Position numbers and translations under genes: made by a program. 63,122 nucleotides of DNA from Muribaculaceae bacterium Isolate-013 (NCI) (lineage in GTDB: Bacteria; Bacteroidota; Bacteroidia; Bacteroidales; Muribaculaceae): NCBI GenBank assembly GCA_004102785.1, contig SCEJ01000012.1, positions 1 to 63,122 of the forward strand, given 5' to 3'. This document shows positions 19,535-27,838 of this stretch, in pieces. Under the pieces are notes generated by a model. That model was not told the origin of the DNA, did not search any database, and was given only the letters and a program-made list of their open reading frames with translations. How positions within the stretch are numbered: the first letter of the stretch is position 1; every line of letters starts with the position of its first letter.

Positions 19535-20356
19535 TCAGTAGCTTTCGGCGGGGGTGGGGAAGGCTGATGCCTTTACATCGGAGATGTAGCAGCGGAATGC
19601 CTGGTCGACCACAGGGGCGAGGTCGGCATAGAGGCGCAGGAATTTGGGTCGGAAACCGGAGTTGAGTCCCAGCATGTCGTTGACTACCAGCACCTGGCCG
19701 TCGGTACCGGCTCCGGCTCCGATGCCGATTGTGGGGATGGTGAGGGTTTTCGACACTTTTTCGGCCAGCGGTGCGGGGATTTTCTCGAGCACGATGGCGA
19801 AGCATCCGGCCTGTTCCAGGGCCAGGGCGTCGTCGATAAGGCGCTGTGCCTCGGCCTCCTCCTTTGCGCGCAGGCCGTAGCCTCCGAGCTGGTTTACGGA
19901 CTGCGGGGTGAGCCCGAGGTGCCCCATCACGGGGATTCCGGCGGCTGTCAGACGTGCTATTGTGGGTGCTATCTCGCGTCCGCCTTCAAGCTTTACGGCC
20001 TCTACGAGGGCTTCCTTCATCAGGCGTATCGCCGAGCGCATGGCATCGTCGCCGTTCACCTGGTAGGAGCCGAAAGGCATGTCGGCCACCACCAGGGCGC
20101 GTGCGGTGGCGCGCACCACGCACCGTGCGTGGTAAATCATCTCGTCGAGAGTCATTGGCAGGGTGGTGGCGTTGCCTGCCATCACGTTTGTGGCTGAGTC
20201 GCCGACGAGTATCACATCCATTCCCGCTCCGTCAACGAGCTGGGCCATGTTGTAGTCGTAGGCGGTGAGCATTGCTATCTTTTCGCCTTCGGCTTTCATG
20301 CGCCTGAGGGTGGCGGTGGTTACTTTGCGGGGCTTGTCGGTAGTGTTGGTTGACAT
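19535..20356 (-). CDS. panB: 3-methyl-2-oxobutanoate hydroxymethyltransferase
   Basis: The first committed enzyme of pantothenate, and so CoA, synthesis: it adds a hydroxymethyl group from methylene-THF to 2-oxoisovalerate. The 273 residues form a TIM barrel with [12 protein letters not shown] near 51 (metal-binding Asp), [10 protein letters not shown] near 92, [11 protein letters not shown] near 146, and [15 protein letters not shown] near 212. The length is normal. It stands alone; its upstream region has two copies of CTGTTCAG 21 bases apart. The second pantothenate genes are not in the window. Confidence 0.95.
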   Translation of the reverse strand: MSTNTTDKPRKVTTATLRRMKAEGEKIAMLTAYDYNMAQLVDGAGMDVILVGDSATNVMAGNATTLPMTLDEMIYHARCVVRATARALVVADMPFGSYQVNGDDAMRSAIRLMKEALVEAVKLEGGREIAPTIARLTAAGIPVMGHLGLTPQSVNQLGGYGLRAKEEAEAQRLIDDALALEQAGCFAIVLEKIPAPLAEKVSKTLTIPTIGIGAGAGTDGQVLVVNDMLGLNSGFRPKFLRLYADLAPVVDQAFRCYISDVKASAFPTPAESY

Positions 20357-20376
20357 TATTCTATGTTAGTAAGTAG

Positions 20377-20405
20377 CTGTTCAGTGTGATAAGTTAACTG
20401 TTCAG
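20377..20405. promoter_or_regulatory. Direct repeat upstream of panB
   Basis: CTGTTCAG occurs at 20377-20384 and 20398-20405, both followed by nGTG, with a 21-base period (two helical turns). Such spacing fits a regulator binding two sites on one DNA face. No clear -7 element was found for panB. Confidence 0.35.
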
Positions 20406-20420
20406 AGTGGTATTTTGCAA

Positions 20421-20459
20421 GAAAGGCTTTTCCCTCGCGGCGGAGGGAGAAGCCTTTCA
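20421..20459 (-). terminator. Terminator of the TPR protein gene
   Basis: GAAAGGCTT...CCCTC (20421-20436) pairs with GAGGG...AAGCCTTTC (20444-20459), about 16 bp with one mismatch. On the minus strand it lies 30 bases after the stop codon at 20490. Confidence 0.7.
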
Positions 20460-20489
20460 GGTATTTCTAAATATTAAGGTGTTGCGGGG

Positions 20490-21215
20490 TTATTTTGCGT
20501 TGGAGCGCAGGCGGGCCAGGTCAATCATGGCGTCGAGGTCCACGCGGTGCTGTCCGCAGTATGAGGGGTATTCGGCCTTGATTTTCTCGAGGGTCGAGAG
20601 CTGGTCGGCATATTTTTTCTGAGCCTCGTAAACTCGGGCGAGCTTGAGCATGAAGTAGGGGGTGTAGGCCGGGTTTGCGTCGGAGGTCTTGATTGCTTTC
20701 TGGAATTTGCCGGCAGCTTCGTCGAGGCGGTCGAGGTTCACCAGGCAGTCGCCCTGGAGGGCATAGGCTGCGGCGCCCACCACATCGTCCTGCACGGAGT
20801 ATTCATCGCCATAGCGGAGGGCCTGCTCGAAGCTTTTCTTGGCCTGGTCGGCTTTGCCGTCGGTGAGCTCTTTGGCACCCTGCTGGTAGAGGAGGATGGC
20901 GGCGTTGAGGGCGGCGCGGTTGCCGGCGTCGTATGAGCCGTCGTCGGCCAGTTTCTTATATGTCACCAAAGCGGTGGAGTCGTTGCCCTGCGCGAGCTCG
21001 AGGTCGGCTTCGCCGATGGTGTCGTTGGCGCGGGCCATGGCAGGATTGCGGAAGAAGTAGACGTAGGCGAGAACCAGCGCTATTACAGCCAGCACCACAA
21101 CGGAGATGATGGCGAGAATCTTTTTGTTCTCCTGCATGCGGCGGGTAACGTTTGTCAGCGAGTCGTTGAGCTCGTCGAGCCCGGTTTCGGTGGCTTCGGT
21201 TTTCTTTTTTGACAT
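20490..21215 (-). CDS. Membrane-anchored TPR protein
   Basis: A 241-residue protein with a cytosolic N-terminus of about 30 residues, one transmembrane helix (LAIISVVVLAVIALVLAYVY, residues 33-53) and a TPR-like helical region outside. Repeats are visible around AALNAAILLYQQGAKEL, AAYALQGDCLVNLDRLDEA and MLKLARVYEAQKKYADQL. The architecture resembles YfgM/BamD-like periplasmic scaffold proteins, common in Bacteroidales, but no specific role can be named. It has its own promoter (21318-21347) and terminator. Confidence 0.8.
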   Translation of the reverse strand: MSKKKTEATETGLDELNDSLTNVTRRMQENKKILAIISVVVLAVIALVLAYVYFFRNPAMARANDTIGEADLELAQGNDSTALVTYKKLADDGSYDAGNRAALNAAILLYQQGAKELTDGKADQAKKSFEQALRYGDEYSVQDDVVGAAAYALQGDCLVNLDRLDEAAGKFQKAIKTSDANPAYTPYFMLKLARVYEAQKKYADQLSTLEKIKAEYPSYCGQHRVDLDAMIDLARLRSNAK

Positions 21216-21317
21216 GGAGTTATATTCGATTGTAGTTTATTATTCTGATTGGGCGGCGGCGCCGCGGCAGGGGGCGTTTCCATCCTTAAAATATCGGAAA
21301 TGCCCCTCTTTGAGCCA

Positions 21318-21347
21318 CAAAATTACATATAAAGCGTTAAACCACAA
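21318..21347 (-). promoter_or_regulatory. Promoter of the TPR protein gene (TTG-N19-TAATTTTG)
   Basis: Minus strand: TTG (complement of 21345-21347), 19 bases, TAATTTTG (complement of 21318-21325). The leader to the ATG at 21215 is about 95 bases. Confidence 0.8.
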
Positions 21348-21442
21348 AAAAAATCGCCCCCTTTTCCCCTTTTTTTGAATTTTTAGCGTTATCTTTATGC
21401 TCTCATATAGAGCAGTTACTTTACAATACCCGAAACTGAATA

Positions 21443-21916
21443 ATGGAAAACAAGACCATACTCGTGCCTTACCAGGTGCTGTCGTACGACGAACTTACCC
21501 CCGGCGACGCCTCGCTTGTGGAGAGTGCCCGCCAGGCCACGGCCCGCAGCTACGCCCCTTACTCGAAATTCCGCGTGGGAGCGGCCATTTCGCTCGACAA
21601 CGGCGAGATTGTGGAGGGCTCGAACCAGGAGAACGTGGCCTACCCCTCGGGCACCTGCGCCGAGCGCTCGGCCTGCTTCTACGCACATTCGCGTTACCCC
21701 GGGGCGCGTTTCCGCAAGATTGCCATCGCCGCCCGCGGCACCGACGGCGAGTTCACCACAGTGCCCACGGCTCCCTGCGGCGCCTGCCGTCAGGCGCTAT
21801 TGGAGTATGAGGTGCTGGCCGGGCGCCCCGTGGAGATGCTTCTGGCAGGTCGCTCGCGCGTGTTCCGCCTGCCGTCGGTGGCCTCGCTCCTCCCCCTTGC
21901 CTTCACCGAATTCTGA
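21443..21916 (+). CDS. cdd: Cytidine deaminase
   Basis: A zinc enzyme of pyrimidine salvage that deaminates cytidine and deoxycytidine to uridine forms. At 157 residues it is of the small tetrameric class. The catalytic TCAERSA motif lies near residue 71 and the zinc cysteines in APCGACRQ near 113; YAPYSKFRVGAA near 38 is the nucleoside-binding stretch. It is divergent from the TPR gene and upstream of yqeY, which has its own promoter. Confidence 0.94.
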   Translation: MENKTILVPYQVLSYDELTPGDASLVESARQATARSYAPYSKFRVGAAISLDNGEIVEGSNQENVAYPSGTCAERSACFYAHSRYPGARFRKIAIAARGTDGEFTTVPTAPCGACRQALLEYEVLAGRPVEMLLAGRSRVFRLPSVASLLPLAFTEF

Positions 21917-21969
21917 CCCCGCGGCTGAAAAAAGCGTGGAAGTAGGGCAGGGGTTTCGTTGAAAAAGTG

Positions 21970-21977
21970 TAATTTTG
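21970..21977 (+). promoter_or_regulatory. -7 element of the yqeY-serS unit
   Basis: TAATTTTG, fitting TAnnTTTG, 25 bases before the ATG of yqeY. The -33 region has no clear TTG at the usual distance. Confidence 0.6.
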
Positions 21978-22002
21978 CGGTCAGAAAACAAAACTTTTGA
22001 AA

Positions 22003-22452
22003 ATGAACCTTTTCGACAGAATCTCAGAAGATATCAAAACCGCCATGAAGGCCCGCGCCACCGAGCGCCTGGAGGCCCTGCGCGGTGTTAAAAAAGAGTT
22101 TCTCGAAGCCCGCACCGCCAAGGGCGCCGACGGAGAGCTTTCCGACGAGCAGGCCACGCGCATTCTGGCCAAGATGATCAAGCAGCGCAAGGAGAGCGCC
22201 GAAATCTACTCCACACAGAACCGTCCGGAGCTGGCTCAGGCCGAGCTGGCCCAGGCCGCCGTGATCGAGGAATATATGCCGCGCCAGCTTTCGGAAGAGG
22301 AGCTGCGCGAGCGTCTGCGCGAAATCATAGCACGCACCGGCGCCACTTCGCCAAAGGAGATGGGCAAGGTGATGGGCGTGGCCTCAAAGGAGCTTGCCGG
22401 CCAGGCCGAGGGGCGCGCCATTTCAGCCGCCGTAAAGGAACTTCTGTCGTAA
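22003..22452 (+). CDS. yqeY: GatB/YqeY domain protein
   Basis: A 149-residue protein consisting of the YqeY domain found at the C-terminus of the GatB subunit of Glu-tRNA amidotransferase. Typical stretches are LKTAMKA-like ISEDIKTAMKARA, RKESAEIY near 68, IEEYMPRQLSEEEL near 88, and PKEMGKVMGV near 118. It probably binds tRNA but no reaction is established. The ATG at 22003 is preferred to the TTG at 21997. serS follows after 15 bases, so the two are likely cotranscribed. Confidence 0.9.
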   Translation: MNLFDRISEDIKTAMKARATERLEALRGVKKEFLEARTAKGADGELSDEQATRILAKMIKQRKESAEIYSTQNRPELAQAELAQAAVIEEYMPRQLSEEELRERLREIIARTGATSPKEMGKVMGVASKELAGQAEGRAISAAVKELLS

Positions 22453-22467
22453 AACACCGAATCAAAA

Positions 22468-23739
22468 ATGCTTACACTTCAACAGATAAAAGCCAACCCC
22501 GAAGAGGTTGTGGCACGTCTGGCCGTGAAAGGCTTTGACGGAGCCGAGCCCATAGCACGGGTAATAGCCCTTGACGACCGCCGCCGTCAACTGCAACTGG
22601 AGAATGACAACAAAGCCGCCGAGCTCAACCGCATCGCCGCCTCCATCGGCGCCCTGATGAAACAGGGGCAGAAAGAGGAGGCCGCCGAGGCCCGCGCCCG
22701 CGTGGGAGCCCTCAAGGAGGCGCAGCGCATCATTGCCGAGGAGCTCGCACAGACCGAGAAGGAGCGCGACGAGCTGCTCTGCTCCATCCCCAACCTCCCC
22801 TGCGCCATGGTGCCCGAAGGGAAGTCGGCCGCCGACAACGTGGTGGAGAAGGACTCGGGTCCGCTGCCGCAGCTCCCCGACGACGCGCTGCCCCACTGGG
22901 ACCTCGCAAAAAAATATAACCTCATCGACTTCGACCTCGGTGTGAAAATCACCGGCGCCGGATTCCCCCTCTATATCAGCAAGGGGGCCCGCCTGCAGCG
23001 CGCCCTCATCCAGTTCTTCCTCGACCAGGCCGGCGAGGCCGGCTACGTGGAGGTGGAGCCCCCCTATGTGGTCAACGAGGCATCGGCCTACGGCACCGGG
23101 CAGCTCCCCGACAAGGAGGGGCAGATGTATCACTGCCAGCTCGACAACCTCTACCTCATACCCACCGCCGAGGTGCCCGTGACCAACATCTACCGCGACG
23201 TTATTCTCGCCGAGGACTCCCTCCCGAAGAAAAACTGCGCCTACTCGGCCTGCTTCCGCCGCGAGGCCGGCTCCTACGGCAAGGATGTGCGCGGACTCAA
23301 CCGCCTGCACCAGTTCGACAAGGTGGAGATTGTGCGCATCGAGCGCCCCGAGGATTCGTATGCCGCTCTCGAGGAGATGAAGGACCACGTGCAGGGGCTG
23401 CTCGAAAAGCTCGGCCTCCCCTGGCACATTCTGCGCCTCTGCGGCGGCGACATGAGCTTCACCTCGGCCATCACCTTCGACTTCGAGGTATGGTCGGGCG
23501 CGCAGAAGCGCTGGCTCGAGGTGTCGTCGGTGTCGAACTTCGAGACCTACCAGGCCAACCGCCTGAAGTGCCGCTACCGCGGAGCCGACAAGAAAACCCA
23601 CCTCTGCCACACCCTCAACGGCTCAGCCCTGGCTCTGCCCCGCATCATGGCCGCGCTGCTTGAGAACAACCAGACCCCCGAGGGCATTGTGGTGCCCGAG
23701 TGCCTGCGCCGCTACACCGGCTTCGACATCATCGACTGA
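22468..23739 (+). CDS. serS: Seryl-tRNA synthetase
   Basis: Class II synthetase charging tRNA-Ser and tRNA-Sec type acceptors. The 423 residues are full length: an N-terminal coiled-coil tRNA-binding arm (about residues 30-100, LQLENDNKAAELNRIAASIG), motif 2 in ACFRREAGSYG near 267, and motif 3 in ALPRIMAALLENNQ near 388. The serine-binding TAEVPVTN lies near 232. A strong intrinsic terminator follows. Confidence 0.97.
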   Translation: MLTLQQIKANPEEVVARLAVKGFDGAEPIARVIALDDRRRQLQLENDNKAAELNRIAASIGALMKQGQKEEAAEARARVGALKEAQRIIAEELAQTEKERDELLCSIPNLPCAMVPEGKSAADNVVEKDSGPLPQLPDDALPHWDLAKKYNLIDFDLGVKITGAGFPLYISKGARLQRALIQFFLDQAGEAGYVEVEPPYVVNEASAYGTGQLPDKEGQMYHCQLDNLYLIPTAEVPVTNIYRDVILAEDSLPKKNCAYSACFRREAGSYGKDVRGLNRLHQFDKVEIVRIERPEDSYAALEEMKDHVQGLLEKLGLPWHILRLCGGDMSFTSAITFDFEVWSGAQKRWLEVSSVSNFETYQANRLKCRYRGADKKTHLCHTLNGSALALPRIMAALLENNQTPEGIVVPECLRRYTGFDIID

Positions 23740-23771
23740 CCGCCCCGGGCCGCCCGCCCGTGAAAATACCG

Positions 23772-23810
23772 CCGCCGCAGGGAGGGTTGAACCCCCTGCG
23801 GCGGTTTTTT
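23772..23810 (+). terminator. Terminator of serS
   Basis: CCGCCGCAGGG (23772-23782) and CCCTGCGGCGG (23794-23804) form a perfect 11-bp stem, followed by six T. Confidence 0.92.
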
Positions 23811-23846
23811 GTTTAGCAATGGGAGCGAAACCCGAACTTTTTTCGT

Positions 23847-23854
23847 TAACTTTG
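23847..23854 (+). promoter_or_regulatory. -7 element giving a near-leaderless transcript
   Basis: TAACTTTG ends at 23854, only eight bases before the ATG at 23863. With the usual start site 5-7 bases past the element, the mRNA leader would be only two to four bases. The -33 region lacks a clear TTG. Confidence 0.6.
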
Positions 23855-23862
23855 CGCTGTTT

Positions 23863-24204
23863 ATGAGCAAGATTAGCGAAGATATATTGCCGGGCATAGC
23901 TACCGGCGGCGCCGGAGCCTCCCCCTGGGAGCCGGCAGAGGCGCCTGTGAGGCGCAACGGCTATGCCACAGCGGCGCTGGTGTGCGCCCTGCTCACGGCC
24001 GGCCTCGGCTGGGTGCCGGTGCTGGGGTGGGTGCTGTGGCTCTCGGCCATAGCGCTGTCGCTCACAGGGCTTACGAGGGCTCCGCGCTGGCAGGCTTGTG
24101 TGGCGCTGGTGCTCACGGCGGCTGTCACCGTAGAGGCGCTCCTTTTCGCCGTTGTGGGTTCGCGTGCGGTGCACTCCCTCTTTTCGTTCCTGGCCGGCTA
24201 CTGA
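23863..24204 (+). CDS. Small hydrophobic membrane protein
   Basis: A 113-residue protein with three hydrophobic segments at about residues 35-50, 54-70 and 78-100 (GYATAALVCALLTAGLGWV, then LGWVLWLSAIALSLTGL). The arrangement resembles small DUF4190-like membrane proteins, in which a short soluble N-terminus precedes hydrophobic helices. No specific function is recognised. The ATG at 23863 lies right behind a -7 element; a GTG at 23947 is an alternative start that would leave an 85-residue protein with a normal leader. Confidence 0.6.
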   Translation: MSKISEDILPGIATGGAGASPWEPAEAPVRRNGYATAALVCALLTAGLGWVPVLGWVLWLSAIALSLTGLTRAPRWQACVALVLTAAVTVEALLFAVVGSRAVHSLFSFLAGY

Positions 24205-24246
24205 GGCCATTGGCTGTCAACGTATTCAACTAAGCAACATACAGTT

Positions 24247-24699
24247 ATGGGAAAGTTTCTCACTGAATTCAAAGAGTTTGCCATGAAAGGCAACGTTGTC
24301 GACATGGCTGTCGGTGTGATCATCGGCGGCGCTTTCGGCAAAATCGTCACCTCGCTGGTCAACGACATCATCATGCCGCTGGTGTCGGTTGTCACCGGCG
24401 GTGTCAACTTCACGCAGAATAAAATCATCCTCAAGGAGGCCGTCAAGCAGGGCACGGAGATAATCAACCCCGAGGTGGCAATCACCTGGGGCGTGTTCAT
24501 TCAGAGCATCGTCGACTTCCTCATCATCGCTTTCTGCATCTTCATGGCCATCCGCTTCATGAACAAAATCAAGAACGCCACCCGAAAGGCCGAGGAGGAG
24601 GCTGCCGCCGAGGAAGTGGAGCCCACCGAGGACCAGAAACTGCTCATGGAGATCCGCGACCTGCTCAAGACCCAGGTCTCCGGCAAGAACAAAGACTGA
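24247..24699 (+). CDS. mscL: Large-conductance mechanosensitive channel
   Basis: A homopentameric channel that opens under membrane tension and protects against osmotic downshock. The 150-residue protein shows the N-terminal amphipathic helix ([20 protein letters not shown]), TM1 with the [16 protein letters not shown] pore stretch, a short loop with GGVNF, TM2 ([17 protein letters not shown]) and a charged C-terminal helix rich in Glu and Lys. It lies 15 bases before aroK. Confidence 0.96.
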   Translation: MGKFLTEFKEFAMKGNVVDMAVGVIIGGAFGKIVTSLVNDIIMPLVSVVTGGVNFTQNKIILKEAVKQGTEIINPEVAITWGVFIQSIVDFLIIAFCIFMAIRFMNKIKNATRKAEEEAAAEEVEPTEDQKLLMEIRDLLKTQVSGKNKD

Positions 24700-24714
24700 C
24701 CCGCGCCTCCGCAA

Positions 24715-25251
24715 GTGCGCGTCATCTTCCTCATAGGATTCATGGGCTCGGGGAAATCCACCCTCGGGCGTGCCCTGGCGCAGAGAGTGCCGGGGTGCGC
24801 GTTTATCGACCTTGACGAGGAGATAGAGCGCCGGGCCGGCATGTCGGTGAGGGAGATTTTCGACACCCTCGGCCAGGAGCGCTTCCGCGCCCTCGAGGCT
24901 GACACGCTGCGCTCGCTGTGCCCCCCGGAGGGCACGCAGGTGTGTGTGGTGGCTACCGGAGGGGGCACCCCCTGCCGCCCCGGAGCCATGGAGTGGATGA
25001 ATGCCGCCGGTACCACAGTGCTGCTCCGGGCCTCCGATGCTGTGCTGCTGCGCCGCCTGCTCCAGGCGCAGGGGGAGCGCCCGCTGCTGCGCGGCATGGA
25101 CACCGCCCGGCTGGCTGCCTTCATCCGCGAAGAGCAGCTACGCCGCGCTCCGGCCTACACACAGGCTCTTGCCACCTTCCCCTCCGACCTGCTCGAGAAC
25201 GAGGCCGAGATTGAGCAATCATGCAATAACTTCATAAAGCTGTACTTATGA
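24715..25251 (+). CDS. aroK: Shikimate kinase
   Basis: Phosphorylates shikimate in the chorismate pathway. It has 178 residues from a GTG start placed right at the first strand (RVIFLIGFMGSGKST, the Walker A at residues 8-15). The DLDEEIERRAG stretch with the shikimate-binding Asp is near 33, VVATGGGTP near 79, and the lid region GERPLLRG near 120. The length is normal. The stop overlaps the next gene by four bases (ATGA). Confidence 0.94.
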   Translation: MRVIFLIGFMGSGKSTLGRALAQRVPGCAFIDLDEEIERRAGMSVREIFDTLGQERFRALEADTLRSLCPPEGTQVCVVATGGGTPCRPGAMEWMNAAGTTVLLRASDAVLLRRLLQAQGERPLLRGMDTARLAAFIREEQLRRAPAYTQALATFPSDLLENEAEIEQSCNNFIKLYL

Positions 25252-26447
25252 ACACTGACTACGGCGCCACCGAGATGCCACAGCGCGCCGCCGCCGCCAC
25301 AGCGCGCCGCCGCCTCTCGATAGGGCTGCCGAAATGCGCCAGCGACACCGACCGCCGTTTCCCCCTCACCCCCGAGGCCGTCAACGCTCTGGCCGAGCGC
25401 GGTTTCCGTGTGGTGGTGGAGGAGGGAGCCGCCGCATGCATACACTATGCCGACGAGGCCTATATACGCGCCGGCGCACGCATCTCTGACCGCGCCACAG
25501 CCCTGGAGTGCGACATCGTGATTCATCTGTCGCCCCTGAGCGTGGCCGACATCCGCCGCCTGCGCCGCGGCGCCATGCTCCTGTCGATGGCCAACTTCCA
25601 CCGCTGCCAGGGCGCCGAGGTGGTGCGCTCGCTCCTTGAGCGCCGTGTGATAAACATCGCCGTCGACCTCATCACCGACAACCGGGGCAACCACCCCTTT
25701 GCCGACATCCTGGCCGAAATCGCCGGCCGCGCCGCCATTGTCACCGGCGCCTCCATGCTCGCCGACCCGGTGCGCAACAAGGGGATACTCGTGGGTGGCA
25801 TCGCCGGGGTGATACCCTGTGAGGTGGTGGTGCTCGGCTCCGACATCGGCGCGGTGGCCGCCGCCCGCTCGGCCCTGGGGCTGGGCGCCACGGTGAGGAT
25901 GTTCGACGGCGATGTGTACCGTATGCGCCGCGCCCTGCGTATGCTCCCCGGCGTCATCGGCTCTTCCATCCACCCCCATGCTCTTGAGAATGCCCTCCGC
26001 ACCGCCGACATAATAATCTCCACCGACCTCCAGGGGTGTCCAGTGGTGGTGGAGGCCTCGGGCGAGGATATCATGAAGCGGGGCGTGCTGGTGTTCGACC
26101 TCTCGCCCGAGCCGGGCCGTGCGTTCCCCGCCATGCCGCAGGTAGACCTCACCGACATGAAGTGCTCCCCCGGCCCGCGCCAGATTCCCGGCAGGGAGAA
26201 CAAGCGCTTCTGCTTTGTCAACGCATCGTCGACCGTGCCGCGCACAGCCGCCATGGCGCTGAGCGACACCTTCATCACCATGCTCGACGAGATAGCCTCC
26301 GGCCGCGAGGCTTCGTCGGTGATAAACCTCACCCCGGGGATGCAGCAGGCCGCCCTCACCTTCCTCGGCAAGGCTGTCAACCAGCGTGTGGCCCGCCTTG
26401 CCGGAGTGCGCCACACCGATATACGCATCCTTCTCACCCTTAGCTGA
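25248..26447 (+). CDS. Alanine dehydrogenase/PNT family protein, catalytic residues altered
   Basis: A 399-residue protein with the two-domain fold of alanine dehydrogenase: an N-terminal domain with RRFPLTPEAVNALAERGF, and a Rossmann domain with GILVGGIAGVIP followed by VVVLGSDIGAVAAA, where the family normally has VIGGGTVG. By eye, the pyruvate-binding Lys (in KVKEP) and the active-site His (in LHLA) seem replaced, by the segments HLSPLS and SMANFH, and the catalytic Asp of DVAIDQGG falls on a proline. It may therefore not be a working alanine dehydrogenase. It is coupled to aroK by an ATGA overlap and followed by rnhA after nine bases. Confidence 0.75.
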   Translation: MNTDYGATEMPQRAAAATARRRLSIGLPKCASDTDRRFPLTPEAVNALAERGFRVVVEEGAAACIHYADEAYIRAGARISDRATALECDIVIHLSPLSVADIRRLRRGAMLLSMANFHRCQGAEVVRSLLERRVINIAVDLITDNRGNHPFADILAEIAGRAAIVTGASMLADPVRNKGILVGGIAGVIPCEVVVLGSDIGAVAAARSALGLGATVRMFDGDVYRMRRALRMLPGVIGSSIHPHALENALRTADIIISTDLQGCPVVVEASGEDIMKRGVLVFDLSPEPGRAFPAMPQVDLTDMKCSPGPRQIPGRENKRFCFVNASSTVPRTAAMALSDTFITMLDEIASGREASSVINLTPGMQQAALTFLGKAVNQRVARLAGVRHTDIRILLTLS

Positions 26448-26456
26448 CGGCACGAT

Positions 26457-27125
26457 ATGGCACAACGTAAATTCTATGTGGTGTGGGTGGGGCGCGAGCC
26501 CGGAATCTACGACAACTGGGACGACTGCGAGCAGCAGGTGGCGATGTTCCCCGGCGCACGCTACAAGGCTTTCACCTCGCAGACCGCCGCCACCCTTGCC
26601 TTCCGCGGCTCGCCCGACGACCAGGAGGCGATTGTGCGCGCCATCGCCGACCATAACGCCGCCGTGCCCCCGCCGGGAGCCGTAGGCCTGGAGGAGCTCA
26701 AGGAGCGCTTCCCTGAAATCAACGGCAACGCCATTGCCGTTGACGGCGCCTGCTCGGGTAATCCCGGCCCGATGGAGTACCAGGGGGTCGACCTCCGCAC
26801 CGGCGAGCGGCTCTTCCATTTCGGCCCGCTTGACGGAGGCACCAACAATGCCGCCGAGTATCTCGCCCTGGTCCACGCCCTGGCCCTGCTCTACAACCGC
26901 AACGACTCGCACACACCCATATACTCCGACTCGCGCATAGCCCGCTCGTGGATCCGCAACAAAGGGCACCGCTGCCGCCAGGAGCGTTCTGTGGCCAATG
27001 CCCGCCTCTTCGAGCTCCTCGACCGCGCCGACCGCTGGGTGCAGACCCATCAGATCTACAACCCCATCCTGGTGTGGGATACAGAGCGATGGGGGGAAAA
27101 TCCTGCCGATTTCAACAGAAAATAG
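26457..27125 (+). CDS. rnhA: Ribonuclease HI with N-terminal viroplasmin domain
   Basis: Cleaves the RNA strand of RNA-DNA hybrids. Residues 1-45 are the caulimovirus-viroplasmin-like hybrid-binding domain (KFYVVWVGREPGIYDNWDDC). The RNase H domain follows from about 90: AVDGACSGNPGP with the first catalytic Asp, NNAAEYLALVHAL with the Glu, YSDSRIARSW with the second Asp, and a final WGENPADF with the last Asp. All four acidic residues appear present. The architecture is common in Bacteroidota. Confidence 0.93.
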   Translation: MAQRKFYVVWVGREPGIYDNWDDCEQQVAMFPGARYKAFTSQTAATLAFRGSPDDQEAIVRAIADHNAAVPPPGAVGLEELKERFPEINGNAIAVDGACSGNPGPMEYQGVDLRTGERLFHFGPLDGGTNNAAEYLALVHALALLYNRNDSHTPIYSDSRIARSWIRNKGHRCRQERSVANARLFELLDRADRWVQTHQIYNPILVWDTERWGENPADFNRK

Positions 27126-27155
27126 CCCTCTTTGGAAGAATAACGCGGAAAACTG

Positions 27156-27186
27156 TTGGAGCGTCGTCAAATATTTTATAAATTTG
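27156..27186 (+). promoter_or_regulatory. Promoter of the lipoprotein gene (TTG-N20-TAAATTTG)
   Basis: TTG at 27156-27158, 20 bases and TAAATTTG at 27179-27186; leader of about 28 bases to the ATG at 27220. Confidence 0.85.
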
Positions 27187-27219
27187 CCTCGGATATTAAC
27201 TTACTTTTACACATAAAAA

Positions 27220-27702
27220 ATGAAAAAAGTTCTTTTTTCGCTGCTTACACTCATCGCAATGGTGGCGATGACCGCCTGCGGCTCAAATGACACTGAGAAG
27301 AAACTCAACGGCAAATGGCAGACTACTCTCACCGAGTCGGGCCAGCAGCTCACCATGACCTGGGACCTCAACGCCGACACCCATAAGGCTCTCCTGTCAA
27401 TCAACGTGGGTATGGAAGGCACCGACATGATGACCATGGACTTCAAAGGCTCATGGAAAGCTTCTGCCGAGAAAATCACCTTCTCAATCGACGACAACGA
27501 TTGCTCCGTGACTTTCGCCGACTCCTTCAAGCAGCTCGCCGACGCTTCCGGCATCGACCTCAAGGAGATTGAGGAGCAGACCCTCGCCGAGTTCAAGAAA
27601 GAGCTCGCCGGCATGGCCGAAGAGGAAATTGTGGAAATCACCGATGACACTCTCACCGTGAAGGAGGACCACAGCAACATCACTTTCAACCGTGTGAAAT
27701 AA
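27220..27702 (+). CDS. Lipoprotein with DUF4923/lipocalin-like layout
   Basis: A 160-residue lipoprotein: signal peptide with lipobox MTACG at residues 17-21, so Cys20 should be lipidated. The mature part is acidic with an alternating pattern (LNGKWQTTL, TMTWDLNAD, ITFSIDDND, ITDDTLTVKED) that suggests a small beta-barrel of the lipocalin-like kind. No precise family is claimed. It has its own promoter and a strong terminator and stands alone. Confidence 0.75.
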   Translation: MKKVLFSLLTLIAMVAMTACGSNDTEKKLNGKWQTTLTESGQQLTMTWDLNADTHKALLSINVGMEGTDMMTMDFKGSWKASAEKITFSIDDNDCSVTFADSFKQLADASGIDLKEIEEQTLAEFKKELAGMAEEEIVEITDDTLTVKEDHSNITFNRVK

Positions 27703-27727
27703 CTTCTTTCATAGCGCTGAAATGCAC

Positions 27728-27764
27728 GCACCGGCAGGCCGTGACGGTCTGCCGGTGCTTTTTT
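27728..27764 (+). terminator. Terminator of the lipoprotein gene
   Basis: GCACCGGCAG and CTGCCGGTGC pair around an inner CCG/CGG, followed by six T. Confidence 0.92.
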
Positions 27765-27838
27765 CGTGCCGCGCCGAATCAATGTGGTCTTGGCGGGTGT
27801 CTGGATTACCCTGCGGTCGGAATGGAGGTATGCTGTTG

